Assembly: GCA_002104945.1 (NCBI GenBank)
Contig: MCFH01000132.1
Location: 1-30,730, forward strand
DNA: 30,730 nucleotides
Source of the DNA: Piromyces finnis
Taxonomy: Eukaryota; Neocallimastigomycota; Neocallimastigomycetes; Neocallimastigales; Neocallimastigaceae
Direction of reading: 5' to 3'
Shown here: piece after piece, positions 20,905 to 30,730 of the stretch
How the letters are laid out: every line of letters begins with the position of its first letter
Position numbering within the stretch: position 1 is the first letter of the stretch
The notes under the pieces: generated by a model
What the model saw: only the letters and a program-made list of their open reading frames with translations
Told to the model about the DNA's origin: nothing
Databases searched by the model: none
Translations under genes and position numbers: made by a program

Positions 20905-21243
20905 ATTAGAGTTTAAAATTTTCTTCTTTCTTTTTATTTAAACTTTTCAACTAAAATTTTAAAAAATATTGAAAATTTTGAAATTTTTGAAAATTTGAAT
21001 TTTTCAAAAATTTTTTTAATTAATTAATTATTCATCGTCCATTTAAAAAATTTGATCTTAAAAAATTGCATTTGATAGTTGATACGAAAAAAACTTAAAC
21101 TTTTTTTTTTAATTTTTATACTTTAAGAAATATTTTTTTTTATAATTATTTTTTATTTATATATTATTTTAAAAATGAACTATTACATGTTTTTTTATTA
21201 ATAAAAATAATATATATATATAAAATTAAATAATAATTATTAT

Positions 21244-22892
21244 TTATACATTAAAGATCCATTCATCATTATCAACATATTTATTAAAATATTTAATAAA
21301 TTCATGATTTTTTATTTTTATAGATAATGTGTAGGCATTTTTATCATCCCCTCCTGCTTTTTTCAATTCTTTTAAAATATATTTCACCTTTTTTTCTGAT
21401 GATCTTTTATCCATAACAAATAAATTTTCAATGATTTTATAATTGTTGTTCTTCAAAGCAAAAGTATACCATTCATTTTGAAAATCATTGTAATGAAGAA
21501 ATTCATTTGCTAATAATAAAAACATTTCATTTCTCTTTTTTTTTATTAATAATTTTAATATATGTTGAGGTATCTTTAATTTTTCAATTTTTTTACATTT
21601 GTTTTTTAATGTTTCAATAATGTAACAGAAATCTTCATAAGATAGATTGTTTTGATGAATTAAAAATTGTATTATAGTGTTGAAGGAATTGTCCTTATCT
21701 AAAAATTTATAATTGATATCCGCACCTTTAGAAATAAGAAAGGTGCAAACATCTCTTCTACTTATTAATAATGAATATACAATTAAAGTTGTTGGTTCAT
21801 TAGTAATTGTGTTTGGAATTTCATAATTGAAATTCGTGTATGAAAATAAGTTAATTATTGTTTTAAGTGAATCAATAGAAAATCCTGAAGTGATACAATT
21901 AGTTAGTACATCATATTCTGAGGAATTTATATCATTTATTAGTATTCCATTTTCTTGATAAAAATAAAATATTCTTTCCATATTTTGGTTTTTTATAATT
22001 TTACTTAATTCCATTCTTTTCTTAGTCAAAATTTTATTTAAGCATCTATTAAGGTTATTAATATCTAATATATTATTTAATAAAATATTTTATATTTATA
22101 TTTAATTAAAAATTCATATAATTTGAGAGAGAATCCAGGATATATTATATCACTATAATTATCCATTATGTATTCAATTTTTTCTTTAATCGAACTTGGA
22201 TATTCATAGCGTGAAAAAAAAATTAATTGATCAAAAGAACTACAATAAATACATCTATAGTACCATTGATATGGTATATTAAAATTTCTTTCATTAATAA
22301 TTATTTTTTCAAATTGATCTTTTGATATACTTTTTTTTGACTGATAAATTTTAAGCAATTTAACAACAAAACTTTTATCACATATATATTTAATATATGT
22401 GGATGCTAAATTGAAACTAAAACCAAAATCATAAAAATAATTTTTAATCATCATGATGTTCCAATTTTTGTTTAAAAGATATAATAAAACTTTAGTAGTG
22501 AATAAATTATTAGTAATTAATAATTTAGCGATGTTCAGGCTATTTTCAGTATAATTAACATTTCCCCCCTTACTTATGATAAAATCAGCAATTTTAAAAT
22601 AATTATTGGCAATTGCAGCGTATAATGGGGATTTTATTTCACCATTTTTGAAAATACTGAACTTATTAATTGGATAATCCTTTTTTTTAATTAATAAGTC
22701 TAAATATGCAATTGGAACATTGTATTCAATTGCAGAAATTACTTCATCAAAATCCTTTTCTTCATTGAGATGATTGAGTTGAACCATTTCATTCGTTACT
22801 TCAATATTCTCAAATAAGTCGGCATCTGAAGTATAAGACTTATTTGATAAGGTCATGGTTGTAGTTATAGTATCAATTTCAAAAGAAAACAT
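21244..22892 (-). pseudogene. Paralogue of the 550-aa ankyrin-like gene, one frameshift
   Basis: The N-terminal 271-codon frame (22892-22077) and the C-terminal frame (22029-21244) together match the 550-aa protein at 11791-13443 from end to end, including the start (MFSFEID versus MSSFEID), WYYRCIYCSSF, the ISKGADINY ankyrin motif and the end DEWIFNV. The break is a single missing base: T5 in copy 1 (near 12630) is T4 here (22088-22091), shifting the frame so that a stop follows at once. All other changes are mostly conservative substitutions. So the gene died recently, or the missing base is a consensus error and the gene is intact. Both should be treated as members of one family of unknown, probably intracellular, function. 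Confidence 0.8.
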
Positions 22893-23962
22893 TTTTTTTT
22901 AAAATTTTTATTGTGCTTCTGTGTATTTTTAAAAAAATAATATTTTTTTTATTTTATTGTAAAAACGAAATAATAGTTAAAAATAAAAATAAATACAGTA
23001 TATTTTATTTTAACAATAAATAACATATTAAACTTTTTTTTAATAATTAAATTATTCATAACTTTAATATGATTCGTTAATTAAAATATCATTAATAAAT
23101 AAAGTTGTTTTTTTTATATAGTTTTTCTACTTTAATTTTATTTTTAATATTTTATAAAGTAATTTAATTAATACTATTAAATTTTTTAAAATTTCTCATT
23201 TTTTAAATGGATCAACCATTTTTAAAATTGAAATAAGAAATTAAATTTTTTTACAATACAAAATGGATGATATCTATTAAAATATAATTATCAATATCAA
23301 CAATTATTATCAATTATTTAAACTTATTATTTATCTTGACATTACATTATTTTTTAATAATATAATATTATGAACCTTTTTTTATTATTATAATAATTAA
23401 TAATATTATGGCCATAATTAGTGAATTATATCACATATTATAATTTTTATTTTAATTAAAATGTAAAATTCTATTGTTGCCATTATTATTATTATAAAAT
23501 AGTATTAAAATATTTATTAAAGAATATAGGATAATATTATAAATAATAATAAACATATTCAAGTAGGATATTATCTCTTGAGATTTGTTGAAATTACAAA
23601 TGAAAGGGAATACGACATAATAAATTTTTAGAAAGCCTTTAATCTAATAAATGTATTAAAAGGTTATTTGAATATAGAATATAGTTATTTAGTATATATA
23701 TTGGATAATGGTAAACTAAAATGTCTATTGATATTATATTTGTATATTTTTTATATCTTTGACTTTGGTAATATGTAATTTTTATTAATATTTTTAATCA
23801 AATTACATTAAATATGATATAAAAAGAAAATAATAATAAAATATATATAAATAAAAATGAAACATATATGAATAAAGAAAAACTACATAACAAAAAAGAG
23901 GATGAAAAGAGCATTTAACTCTTCCCACTCTTCGATACTAATTTTATGTGGATTATTATTAT
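22893..23962. other. Upstream region of the second ankyrin copy
   Basis: This is non-coding. The first 220 bp is conserved with the upstream of the 550-aa gene. 23545-23612 matches 14040-14110 in inverted orientation. Past about 23866 the similarity to copy 1 ends. Confidence 0.55.
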
Positions 23963-24240
23963 TTATTGTTTAATTTTGTATCTGAATTTCTTCTTTGCCT
24001 TATTCTTTTCGACGTCGATACTCTCAGTAATGGTTGGTCTAATGCTGTACTTAAAGTACTTATACCTATCGATTATTGTGTAAAATTCACAAATTACAAT
24101 TGGTAGAACATTAGTAAGGAATTCTTCAAACCCCACATTATAAAAATATGGGAAAAAAGACTATCGAAGAAGAGATTAAAAATATTATTAATTAATTTAC
24201 TTCTTCCCCAACTAGATGATATTTCGTGTGAACAATTAGT
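23963..24240 (-). pseudogene. Unrecognised coding remnant with one frameshift
   Basis: On the minus strand ISSSWGRSKLINNIFNLFF runs into, after a shift near 24165, FFPYFYNVGFEEFLTNVLPI, then VICEFYTIIDRYKYFKYSIR, ending in a basic tail (NKAKKKFRYKIKQ) and TAA 23963-23965. Composition is protein-like and base content is higher in GC than the surroundings. No family is recognised; it may be the 3' end of a membrane-associated protein. Confidence 0.35.
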
Positions 24241-24326
24241 AAGAAATTAATGAAGATATTATTTACAAAATGAATGTTTAAATTTAATATTAATTTATAT
24301 TAAAGTTAACACTTTAAATATACTAA

Positions 24327-24600
24327 TTATTTTGTACCATTGGCAATTAAAGCTTCTATTGCATTTTCATAATGATTCTTATAAGCTATTATATTAAGAT
24401 CAACAGCCTCACAACTTGCATTTATTAATGGGTATTTACTTCATTATTACATATATTGACATTAGCATTATTTTAATTAAATACTTTTCTTCATCTTCAT
24501 TTTTACTAATTTTACAAGCTTTTCCCTTAAATTTATTTTATTATTTCAATTTTTTATCTATTGTTGCTACATTATCAACTAAAAGTTGTATTATGCGAAT
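24327..24600 (-). pseudogene. Decayed ankyrin-repeat fragment
   Basis: The minus strand, in shifting frames, reads RIIQLLVDNVATIDKKLK, KACKISKNEDEEKYLIK, NNANVNICNNE, NTPLINASCEAVDLNIIAYK, and ends NHYENAIEALIANGTK with TAA 24327-24329. N-A-N-V-N, then NTPLINA, then the second helix is a classic ankyrin-repeat pattern, closer to consensus than the long ankyrin-like genes in this window. Several stops and shifts show it is dead; 5' parts are missing. Confidence 0.6.
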
Positions 24601-26030
24601 ATAATTTGTATAATACCTGCTTTATTTTTGCAAAGCTTTATCACCATTACTATTTTTTGAATTAATATTTATTCCATACTATTATTTTTACTATTAACCT
24701 GACAAGTTCAGAGATAATCATAAAAAAAAAAAAAAAAAACGGGGAATAGAAAAAATAAATGTTAAAAATTAGAAAAAGGAAAATTTAAAAGTTTTAAAAA
24801 AAATGTTATGTTTTAATAAAGGTACAATGATAATTTATTAATTAAAAATTTAAATTAAAAATTTTTTAAATATTTAAAATAAATAAAAGGAAAAAAACAC
24901 ATTTTAAAAAAGAAAAAAATAAAGGTATATGCAATATACAATATTAAAAATGAATTAGAAATAAAACTTTTCCACCTTTTAATGTTTGATAAAAACTAAA
25001 CCTTTTACTATTAAAATACATCCTCTTTTTCAAATAAATGATCTTTTAAAAAAACTTTTTTTTTTTAAACTCTCAAGGAAGATATTAAAGTTATTAAAAA
25101 TAAATTAAAAATTAAATATGACTTAACGTAGCAATAATTGTAATTATGATGATTAATTATTATTCATTTTAAATAATTTAACATAAAATCAGTCATCCAA
25201 CTAGAGTTAAAAAAAAATAATACATAAATAATACATACTTTATTTACTACAATTATTTTCAATATTACTTTATTTGTAATACTATTAAAAGTATCCTTTT
25301 TATTAAAACATTATTATCATTGTTAAAACGTTAATATCATTTACTTTTTCTACTTTTTCTACTTTTCTTTTTTTTTTAATTTATTAAATATTATAATTCA
25401 TAAAAATTACTCATATTTTAATTTCTTTTTTTGAGTGGATTTTTATAATTGTTTTTTTATTGGTTATTGCGGTAAATAAACCTAAACTTTATTAATTATT
25501 AAAATAAATTATTTGTGCAACTTTAATAAGATTGCTAAGTTTAAATTTTCATGATCATCCTTAATTTTCATTGTGTAACAAAATATTATTATGATATTAA
25601 TATATTTAAAGTTTATAATTTATATTAAATTTAACATTAAAATTATTGTTTTTTTTTTATATTAAAAAAGACACATTCATTTAAATTTTTAAAAAATATT
25701 TCTTTTATTAATTTATATATATTTAATATATATATTTATTATAATACATTAAAAACGTATTTTTAAATAGACAGTAAAGGTCTTCTTTGCATCATTGCTA
25801 ATATTAATCTTGAATTTATAAATTATAAAAAATATTATAAAATAAAAAGATATAAAATAGGTAAATTAAACATCTAGCTTAATTTACATCTTTTATATGA
25901 TTAAAATAGTTGTATTTATAAATTTTCGAAAAATAGATACTATAATAATTATTGAAAAAACTATGGACCTTTATTTTTTTTTGTTTCAATAAATATATCT
26001 TGCTATTTTTATATTATATATATATATATA
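24601..26030. other. AT-rich intergenic DNA
   Basis: No supported gene is seen. An A18 run lies near 24722-24739. Short frames (for example around 25952-26170) consist almost only of Ile, Tyr and Leu and overlap TA runs. The right boundary is the start of the long direct repeat. Confidence 0.5.
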
Positions 26031-26201
26031 TTTTAAATAGTATATATTACATAATTACAATAATTACATTTTGTGTTATTTTAAAAGCATTCCTTAATTA
26101 TACACTCATTATTAATATTATATATATATATTTTTTAAAAAAAAAAAATATTTTATTAATAAAATTATAATATTTATAATATTTATAATATTTATAATAC
26201 A
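26031..26201. repeat. Long direct repeat, left copy
   Basis: It starts TTTTAAATAGTATATATTAC, passes through ATTTTAAAAGCATTCCTTAA and TATACACTCATTATTAATAT, then an A-run, and ends in tandem ATATTTATA units. The same sequence with only small indels is at 30571 to the right edge. The degenerate rRNA fragment starts directly after it. Confidence 0.9.
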
Positions 26202-26202
26202 G

Positions 26203-26338
26203 TTCAAAATCGATCCATTTTTAATCGATTTTCAAGAAAACAACACCAAGTGCCAAACGTATCCCTTTTGACACTTTTCACAAATTGCATAACACTCTTT
26301 TCAAAGTTTTTTCTTTCATCTTTCCCTCTCACCGTACC
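26203..26338 (-). pseudogene. Degenerate large-subunit (28S) rRNA fragment
   Basis: The minus strand reads GGTACGGTGAGAGGGAAAGA, TGAAAG, then AACTTTGAAAAGAGTGTTAT, then TTTGTGAAAAGTGTCAAAAG. This follows the highly conserved LSU rRNA segment before the D2 domain (GTACCGTGAGGGAAAGATG, AAAAGAACTTTGAAAAGAGA, GTACGTGAAATTGTTGAAAG). It continues into a D2-like stem: GAAAATCGAT...ATCGATTTT is an inverted repeat. Several insertions and changes in positions that are normally invariant show it is not a working gene. It is about 136 bp long and sits alone, outside any rDNA unit. Confidence 0.8.
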
Positions 26339-26486
26339 AATTTAAATTAAAAAAAAAAATATTTATTCTTAATATAATAACTTTATTATAGTTTTTGATA
26401 ATCTTTAAATCATATTTTCATGATGGATATTAATAATATAGATAGTAATATATTCATAAATTAGAGATAATTGGTATAATTATATT

Positions 26487-26545
26487 AATATAAAATGAAT
26501 ATTATATAAAATGAATATTAATATAAAATGAATATTAATAATAAA
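26487..26545. repeat. Short tandem repeat, unit ATATAAAATGAATATTA
   Basis: Three consecutive near-identical units of about 17 bp (TATAAAATGAATATTA) lie between the rRNA fragment and the 3' end of the phospholipase gene. They are non-coding. Confidence 0.7.
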
Positions 26546-26785
26546 TAATAGTAATTACTATTAAAAAGGAATAAAATAAAGATAGTAATGTTAGTAGTAA
26601 ACTAGTTATTAATAATAATATTGATAAAGATTATATATCAATATATCAATGATAATATTATATTAATTTTATCAAAAGAAAAAAAAAAATCCTATTGATA
26701 AAATTGTTATTATACCAATTTTATTAATATGATTTTTTTTTTATATATGTTTTATAACAGTTCTATTGGTATATATTATAAATTA

Positions 26786-29127
26786 TTATAAATTATTTCT
26801 TTTGAGCATTGTTTCTATATCATTATTTTTAATATCCTCTTGGATATCTAAAGTATCAAATGGAATACCACACAATTCACCATTTTCATATCCCCAAGTA
26901 CCTATTTTATCTGTATGATCAATCTTAATAAAACTAGAACAACATTTATAACCAAGTTCAACAATATTAGTTTGACATTCCAAGTTTTGATATTCTTTAT
27001 GTTCTAATGGTACTGACATTATTTTAAAATCTTTTAAACAATATTTTTCATTGACTCTTGAGCATATTGTTTTGTTGATAAAAATGTAATCTTCATATTT
27101 ATTAGTAATATCGCATTTTTCGATAGACAATTTATTATTTTTAAACAATAAACAATTATTATCGAATACTGAAATAATATTAAAATAGTTTTCATTTTGT
27201 TTGAAACGCCATTCGTTTCTGGAATTTTCAACACATTCTAAATCGGATTTTACAATATATTTTGTATTTTTTTTTGTTTTCTAATTTAAGCTTACTTTGA
27301 ATGCAAATATTTTTTTCATTATTTGATTTTGTATTATTTTGAATCAAGGTTTTATATATATAATAATTACTATCAAAATAAACATTTAATTCTCTATAAT
27401 AATCTGAAGTTTCTAAAATGTTATTTGAAGTTTCTAAAAGTTTTAAACGACTATTTGAGGATCTAAATGAATTACTTAAATATACTTTACGGATAACATC
27501 AGTACTGGGAAAATCCAAAATAAACCAATGATTATGTATTTTTTTCATCATTAAAATTAACTAATTTATCATTTACATACGATGCCTTATTTTTTATAGT
27601 ATCTGGAATGTCATACCAATCATTGGTTTTTGCTATATTTAAAAAATTCATAGTAAGAATCTCATCATTAGTACTATTAAAGCGGTTTTTGATTGAATCG
27701 TTAAAAGCAAAATATTGTCTATTAATATTATTTTTAATGTCCTCATCACTTCTACAATCAAAAGACTGAATTTTATACAAGTTATCGTCATTAGAAATAT
27801 ATGTCTTCAATGCAAGCACTTCTTAAAGATACATTATTAGTTAAAACATTATATACCATATCCCATTTATCATCTTTTTCTAAGTTATAATTATCTTGGA
27901 TACGGTAATTATTAATACTATTAGCATCTTTAGTCAATGTGGGATAACAAACTACACCATCATTAGCGCCATTTCCTCTACTATATTCCTTACATGATCC
28001 CATGTCTGGAATACTAAATACAATGGCTGCTTTAGAAGTATTCCAAAGATATGATTCACGTGAAAAGATAACAATTTTTCCTTGTATATCAGAAAGCATT
28101 GGCATTTCTTTACTTTGTTTAGGTTTATAATAAAAATCTTTAAATTTTTTATGTGCTGTGTTTGTATTGAATGTAAGCATAGTATCATTGTAAACAGTAT
28201 AGCTAGCAATTCTTTCAGCCAAGTTCATTATCCTTAACATATCTTTCTTCATTAGATTCTCCCATATTCTCTTTTTTTTAAATGAACAATAACTGTTTCT
28301 TTATTATTTTTATTTAAAAAATAAATAATTTCATCAAATACTTCCTTTAAATAATACTTTCCACCAGTTTTTTTTATTATGACAGTCCAATATGCCATGA
28401 GATAGGTATATTTCCTTTTCTTTATTTGTTTCAAGTCTTATATCGAGATATCGGATTCCTTTTTCTAATTGTTCTGTAATATCTAAAGATTGAGTTTTAC
28501 CATATAATATTCTACCTGCATCAATTACTGGAGTGAAAAGGTTTCCAATTTCAATTGCATAAGTGCCACTATCATGGGTTCCAGGAATATTTATTTGATT
28601 AAGTTAAGTTTTAAAATTAGAGTTTAGAAAACTCATCCAATTATGATCCTTTGGTGTTTCACTATTGTCACATAAATATTTTTTATAAACAAAACCAAAT
28701 CTAGTTAACAGCCATAATTATTACAGGATGCGGTTGTATCGATAATTCTTTCATTCGGTACTTCATATGACGTCCATTCACATTTTTCGCTTGCATTACT
28801 TTTATTATCGTGAATTTTGAAGTAAAATAGAGTAGAATAACTTTCAATACAAATTTTATCATTATATTCATCGCCTTTATAATTGCCAACACCTGGATTA
28901 TCTATTTCATTGTTCGAAATATTAATGCTACAGGACGGTTCTCTTAATCCTGATTTATAATAATAGTAAATAGTATCACCTTTTTTCATATTATACATAT
29001 CTTTATTGTTATCAGTTTTTAAACGATGATCTCTCCAATTATCTTTATAAAGAAATGCATCTAAATGTTCAGCATTGACATTAGATGCAATTATTATAAA
29101 TAGAGTTATATATAATAAACGCAACAT
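26786..29127 (-). pseudogene. Secreted PI-PLC X-domain protein with dockerin-like C-terminus, frameshifted
   Basis: ATG 29125-29127 opens a signal peptide (MLRLLYITLFIIIASNVNA), then a Cys-bearing domain of about 115 residues that I do not recognise. The PI-specific phospholipase C X-domain follows: INIPGTHDSGTYAI (first catalytic His codon 28574-28576), SLDITEQLEKGIRYLDIRLE, YLSHGILDC (second His, 28397-28399), FDEIIYFLNKNNKETVIVHL, MLSDIQGKIVIFSR, and HNHWFILDFPSTDVIRKVYL. The C-terminal part has a trefoil-like stretch (EWRF...CLLF) and, at 26862-26979, GYKCCSS...GTWGYENGELCGI, matching fungal dockerin/CBM10 modules that attach proteins to gut-fungal cellulosomes. At least six frame changes occur, four of them in A/T runs (about 28371, 28265, 27543, 27280), and TAA is in frame at 28604-28606. 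As written it is broken; cleavage of phosphoinositides or GPI anchors outside the cell is inferred. Confidence 0.8.
26862..26979 (-). other. Fungal dockerin (CBM10-like) module coding segment
   Basis: This segment encodes C-x10-CC then W-G-x-E-N-G-x-x-C-G-I with four Cys and the D-x-x-G-x-W-G core. The fungal dockerin consensus has the same spacing (C..., GY.CC, YTD..G.WG.EN..WCGI). Trp before the last Cys is replaced by Leu. It lies in one uninterrupted frame with the preceding 120 residues. Confidence 0.7.
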
Positions 29128-29197
29128 ACTATTTATTAAAATAATTTTAATAAATTTTAAATACTTTTAAAATAACATTGAGTAATTTTAAGTTATT

Positions 29198-29238
<41 letters not shown>

Positions 29239-29692
29239 TTTGAAATTTTAAAATTCTTTTTCATTTTAAACATGATTATTAAATATTATTTATAATTTAT
29301 TTTTTTACTGGTAAATTAATGATAATTTGTTATATTTTAAGATTCATTAAAATATTTCTTCTTTTATTTATAGAATAATTATTTAATTTTAATATATTTA
29401 TTTAATAATTCAACAAACTTAACTATAATTATCTGTTTTATTCATAAATTAAAATGTTAACATCCGCGAGACAATTTAAAGCATATAAAACATATATAAT
29501 TAAATAAATAATTGTTTGTTATGTCGTTCAAATTATTAAATTAATTATATTATTAACGATTTTCAATTATTATAAAATATAATGATAGTATTGTTTTATA
29601 AATATATATATTATACATTCTAAACTTTCATTATTAGTTTAAATAATAAATTTTTATAATTGATAAATAATTAAAATAAATTAACCCAATAG
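29128..29692. promoter_or_regulatory. Divergent intergenic region between the PLC and Cys-rich genes
   Basis: These 565 bp separate two genes transcribed away from each other. They hold a TA run (29200-29220), a T run (29221-29241) and a GC-richer spot ATCCGCGAGAC near 29462-29472. A shared promoter is possible but no element can be assigned. Confidence 0.35.
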
Positions 29693-30242
29693 TACAGAAC
29701 TCTTATTAAAAGTTCTTACATTGATTATTTCACAGATATTCCTGATATTAATGGAAATATTACAAGTTACATTGCTTACACTTGTACCTATGAAGAAATT
29801 GATTCAAATAAATGTAATGATAAATGTGAAGTTGGTATTACTGAATATCCTTGTCAATGTAGTTATGATAGCGAATGTTTATCTAATAAATGTTATAAAA
29901 AATCATTGTGTTTATAACGATGATGAGTCTCCCATTGTTCATTGTTGTGATGTTTATTCAGATAAATGGTTTTTAGGTAAAAGTTCTTATATGTATTGTG
30001 GCAAACCACCAGAAAATCCTTGTGAAAAAGGTTCTGAATGTTCTTCAAAGCATTGTTCAAATAAAAGATGTGATAGTGTACAAGATGACGGTCCTTCAGA
30101 TAGTGATGGTATTCAAACTGCTATAGAAGGATTAATAATATGTAGTGTAATTTTTACTATTATTATAATTCTTATTATAGTAATTATATGCTGTTGGTGT
30201 AAGAAAAGAAGGAATAATAGAAATCAATCTAATAATGCATAA
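29693..30242 (+). pseudogene. Cys-rich type I membrane protein, 5'-truncated, one frameshift
   Basis: The first frame, after TAG at 29690-29692, reads YRTLIKSSYIDYFTDIPDIN, then a Cys-rich segment (SNKCNDKCEV...YPCQCSYDSECLSNKCYKK) and closes near 29917. The next frame takes over around the A6 run near 29897-29902: NHCVYNDDESPIVHCCDVYS, SYMYCGKPPENPC, ECSSKHCSNKRC, an acidic linker, one membrane helix (LIICSVIFTIIIILIIVIIC) and a short basic tail (CKKRRNNRNQSNNA), ending TAA 30240-30242. C-x4-C and S-x-x-C repeats with a single C-terminal helix suggest an outward-facing Cys-rich ectodomain. No in-frame ATG or signal peptide is present, so an upstream exon or deleted 5' end is needed; TTTCACAG at 29728-29735 could be a 3' splice site. 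Confidence 0.65.
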
Positions 30243-30570
30243 TCTTAAGTACTGCTAATGAGACATTAATATATATAGACAAGTTTATAATATATAAATA
30301 TGGATAAATATATATATATAATATATTATTTATATTTTTACATTTAATTAATATTTTAAAAAACTTTGTTGAAATATGATTTATCATAGCTTATATAACG
30401 TTTATAGAGTATTAATATAAAATAGGATTATAGTAATTGCATTTACTCAAAAAATTTAATTATTATTTATAGATTAAGAATTTCTTTATATAAAAAATTA
30501 AAAGGAAATGTACCTATGTTAAGTTATAATAAAAAAATGAAAAATAATAAAATATATTATAATCACCATA
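30243..30570. other. AT-rich intergenic DNA
   Basis: This is the 3' flank of the Cys-rich gene. It holds TA runs near 30308-30325 and nothing coding. Confidence 0.5.
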
Positions 30571-30730
30571 TTTTAAATAGTATATATTACATAATTACAA
30601 TAATTACATTTTTGTGTTATTTTAAAAGCATTCCTTAATTATACACTCATTATTAATATTAATATATATATTTTTTAAAAAAAAAAATATTTTAAATAAA
30701 ATTATAATATTTATAATATTTATAATATTT
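30571..30730. repeat. Long direct repeat, right copy (cut by window edge)
   Basis: It matches 26031-26201 nearly base for base: one extra T in the ATTTTT run, small changes in the TA and A runs, and a short deletion before AAATTATAATATTTATAATA. It reaches the last base of the window, so its right border is unknown. Confidence 0.9.

Larger units (their letters stand above)
20120..23865. repeat. Segmental duplication block, copy 2
   Basis: This block is colinear with 10925-14807 through the interspersed repeat, the ankyrin-like gene and its upstream region (anchors listed for copy 1). It differs by an extra stretch of about 380 bp at 20530-20910 containing interlocked inverted repeats, by a frameshift in the gene, and by the relative orientation of a short segment at 23545-23612. 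Confidence 0.8.

Noticed and set aside
24416-24604. 62-codon plus-strand frame
   Set aside because: It is antisense to the decayed ankyrin fragment.
25952-26170. 72-codon plus-strand frame
   Set aside because: It overlaps TA runs and the long direct repeat; the second repeat copy carries frame-changing indels, so it is not conserved as protein.
27034-28892. Minus-strand frames at 27034-27234, 27952-28209 and 28701-28892
   Set aside because: They are shadows in the wrong frame of the phospholipase gene, whose motifs read in the overlapping frames.
26031-30730. The long direct repeats as LTRs of one element spanning 26031-30730
   Set aside because: The repeats lack TG...CA ends and inverted termini, and the interval holds no gag, pol, primer-binding site or polypurine tract.

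Overview
The window is extremely AT-rich eukaryotic DNA, with long homopolymer runs, trinucleotide and hexanucleotide arrays, degenerate retrotransposons and ankyrin-like protein genes. The best clue to the organism is a C-terminal module at 26862-26979 with the pattern of a fungal dockerin (CBM10-like: GYKCCSS, then GTWGYENGELCGI). That module is typical of anaerobic gut fungi (Neocallimastigomycota), whose genomes are also this AT-rich. A fragment of large-subunit rRNA and Ty1/copia and LINE remnants also indicate a eukaryote. I could not run a search, so the assignment is inference.

Layout. 1-1296 (-): an ankyrin-family gene, broken by a frameshift and running off the left edge. 2044-3937 (+): unrecognised, degenerate coding remnants. 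5339-7885 (-): a Ty1/copia fossil. It has a 206-bp 3' LTR, a polypurine tract, a protease/gag-pre-integrase piece and gag with a zinc knuckle; integrase, RT and RNase H are missing. A likely 417-bp solo LTR of another family is nested in it (6330-6746). 7885-8913 (-): an AAA-ATPase-like/PD-(D/E)XK pseudogene. 9122-10148: a 1-kb (TAATAG)n array, followed by a (+) fragment of a LINE endonuclease (10160-10490). 10925-14807 and 20120-23865: two copies of a duplicated block. Each carries a (-) ankyrin-like gene: the first is intact (550 aa, 11791-13443), the second has one frameshift (21244-22892). 14808-17130 (-): a 3'-truncated LINE with endonuclease and the start of RT. 18020-18445: a (TTA)n array followed by a third, partial copy of the block's first part. 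23963-24600 (-): two more coding remnants, one ankyrin-like.

26031-30730 is the most interesting part. A near-identical direct repeat (26031-26201 and 30571 to the right edge) brackets three things: a degenerate 28S rRNA fragment (-), a secreted PI-PLC X-domain protein with a dockerin-like C-terminus (-, 26786-29127, several frameshifts), and a divergently transcribed, 5'-truncated Cys-rich single-pass membrane protein (+, 29693-30242).

Most genes here are broken. Many breaks fall in A/T homopolymer runs, so part of the damage could be consensus error in the assembly. Other breaks (in-frame stops, missing domains) look like real decay. Only the 11791-13443 gene reads as an undamaged protein-coding gene of substantial length. 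Everything else suggests a gene-poor, repeat-driven accessory region.
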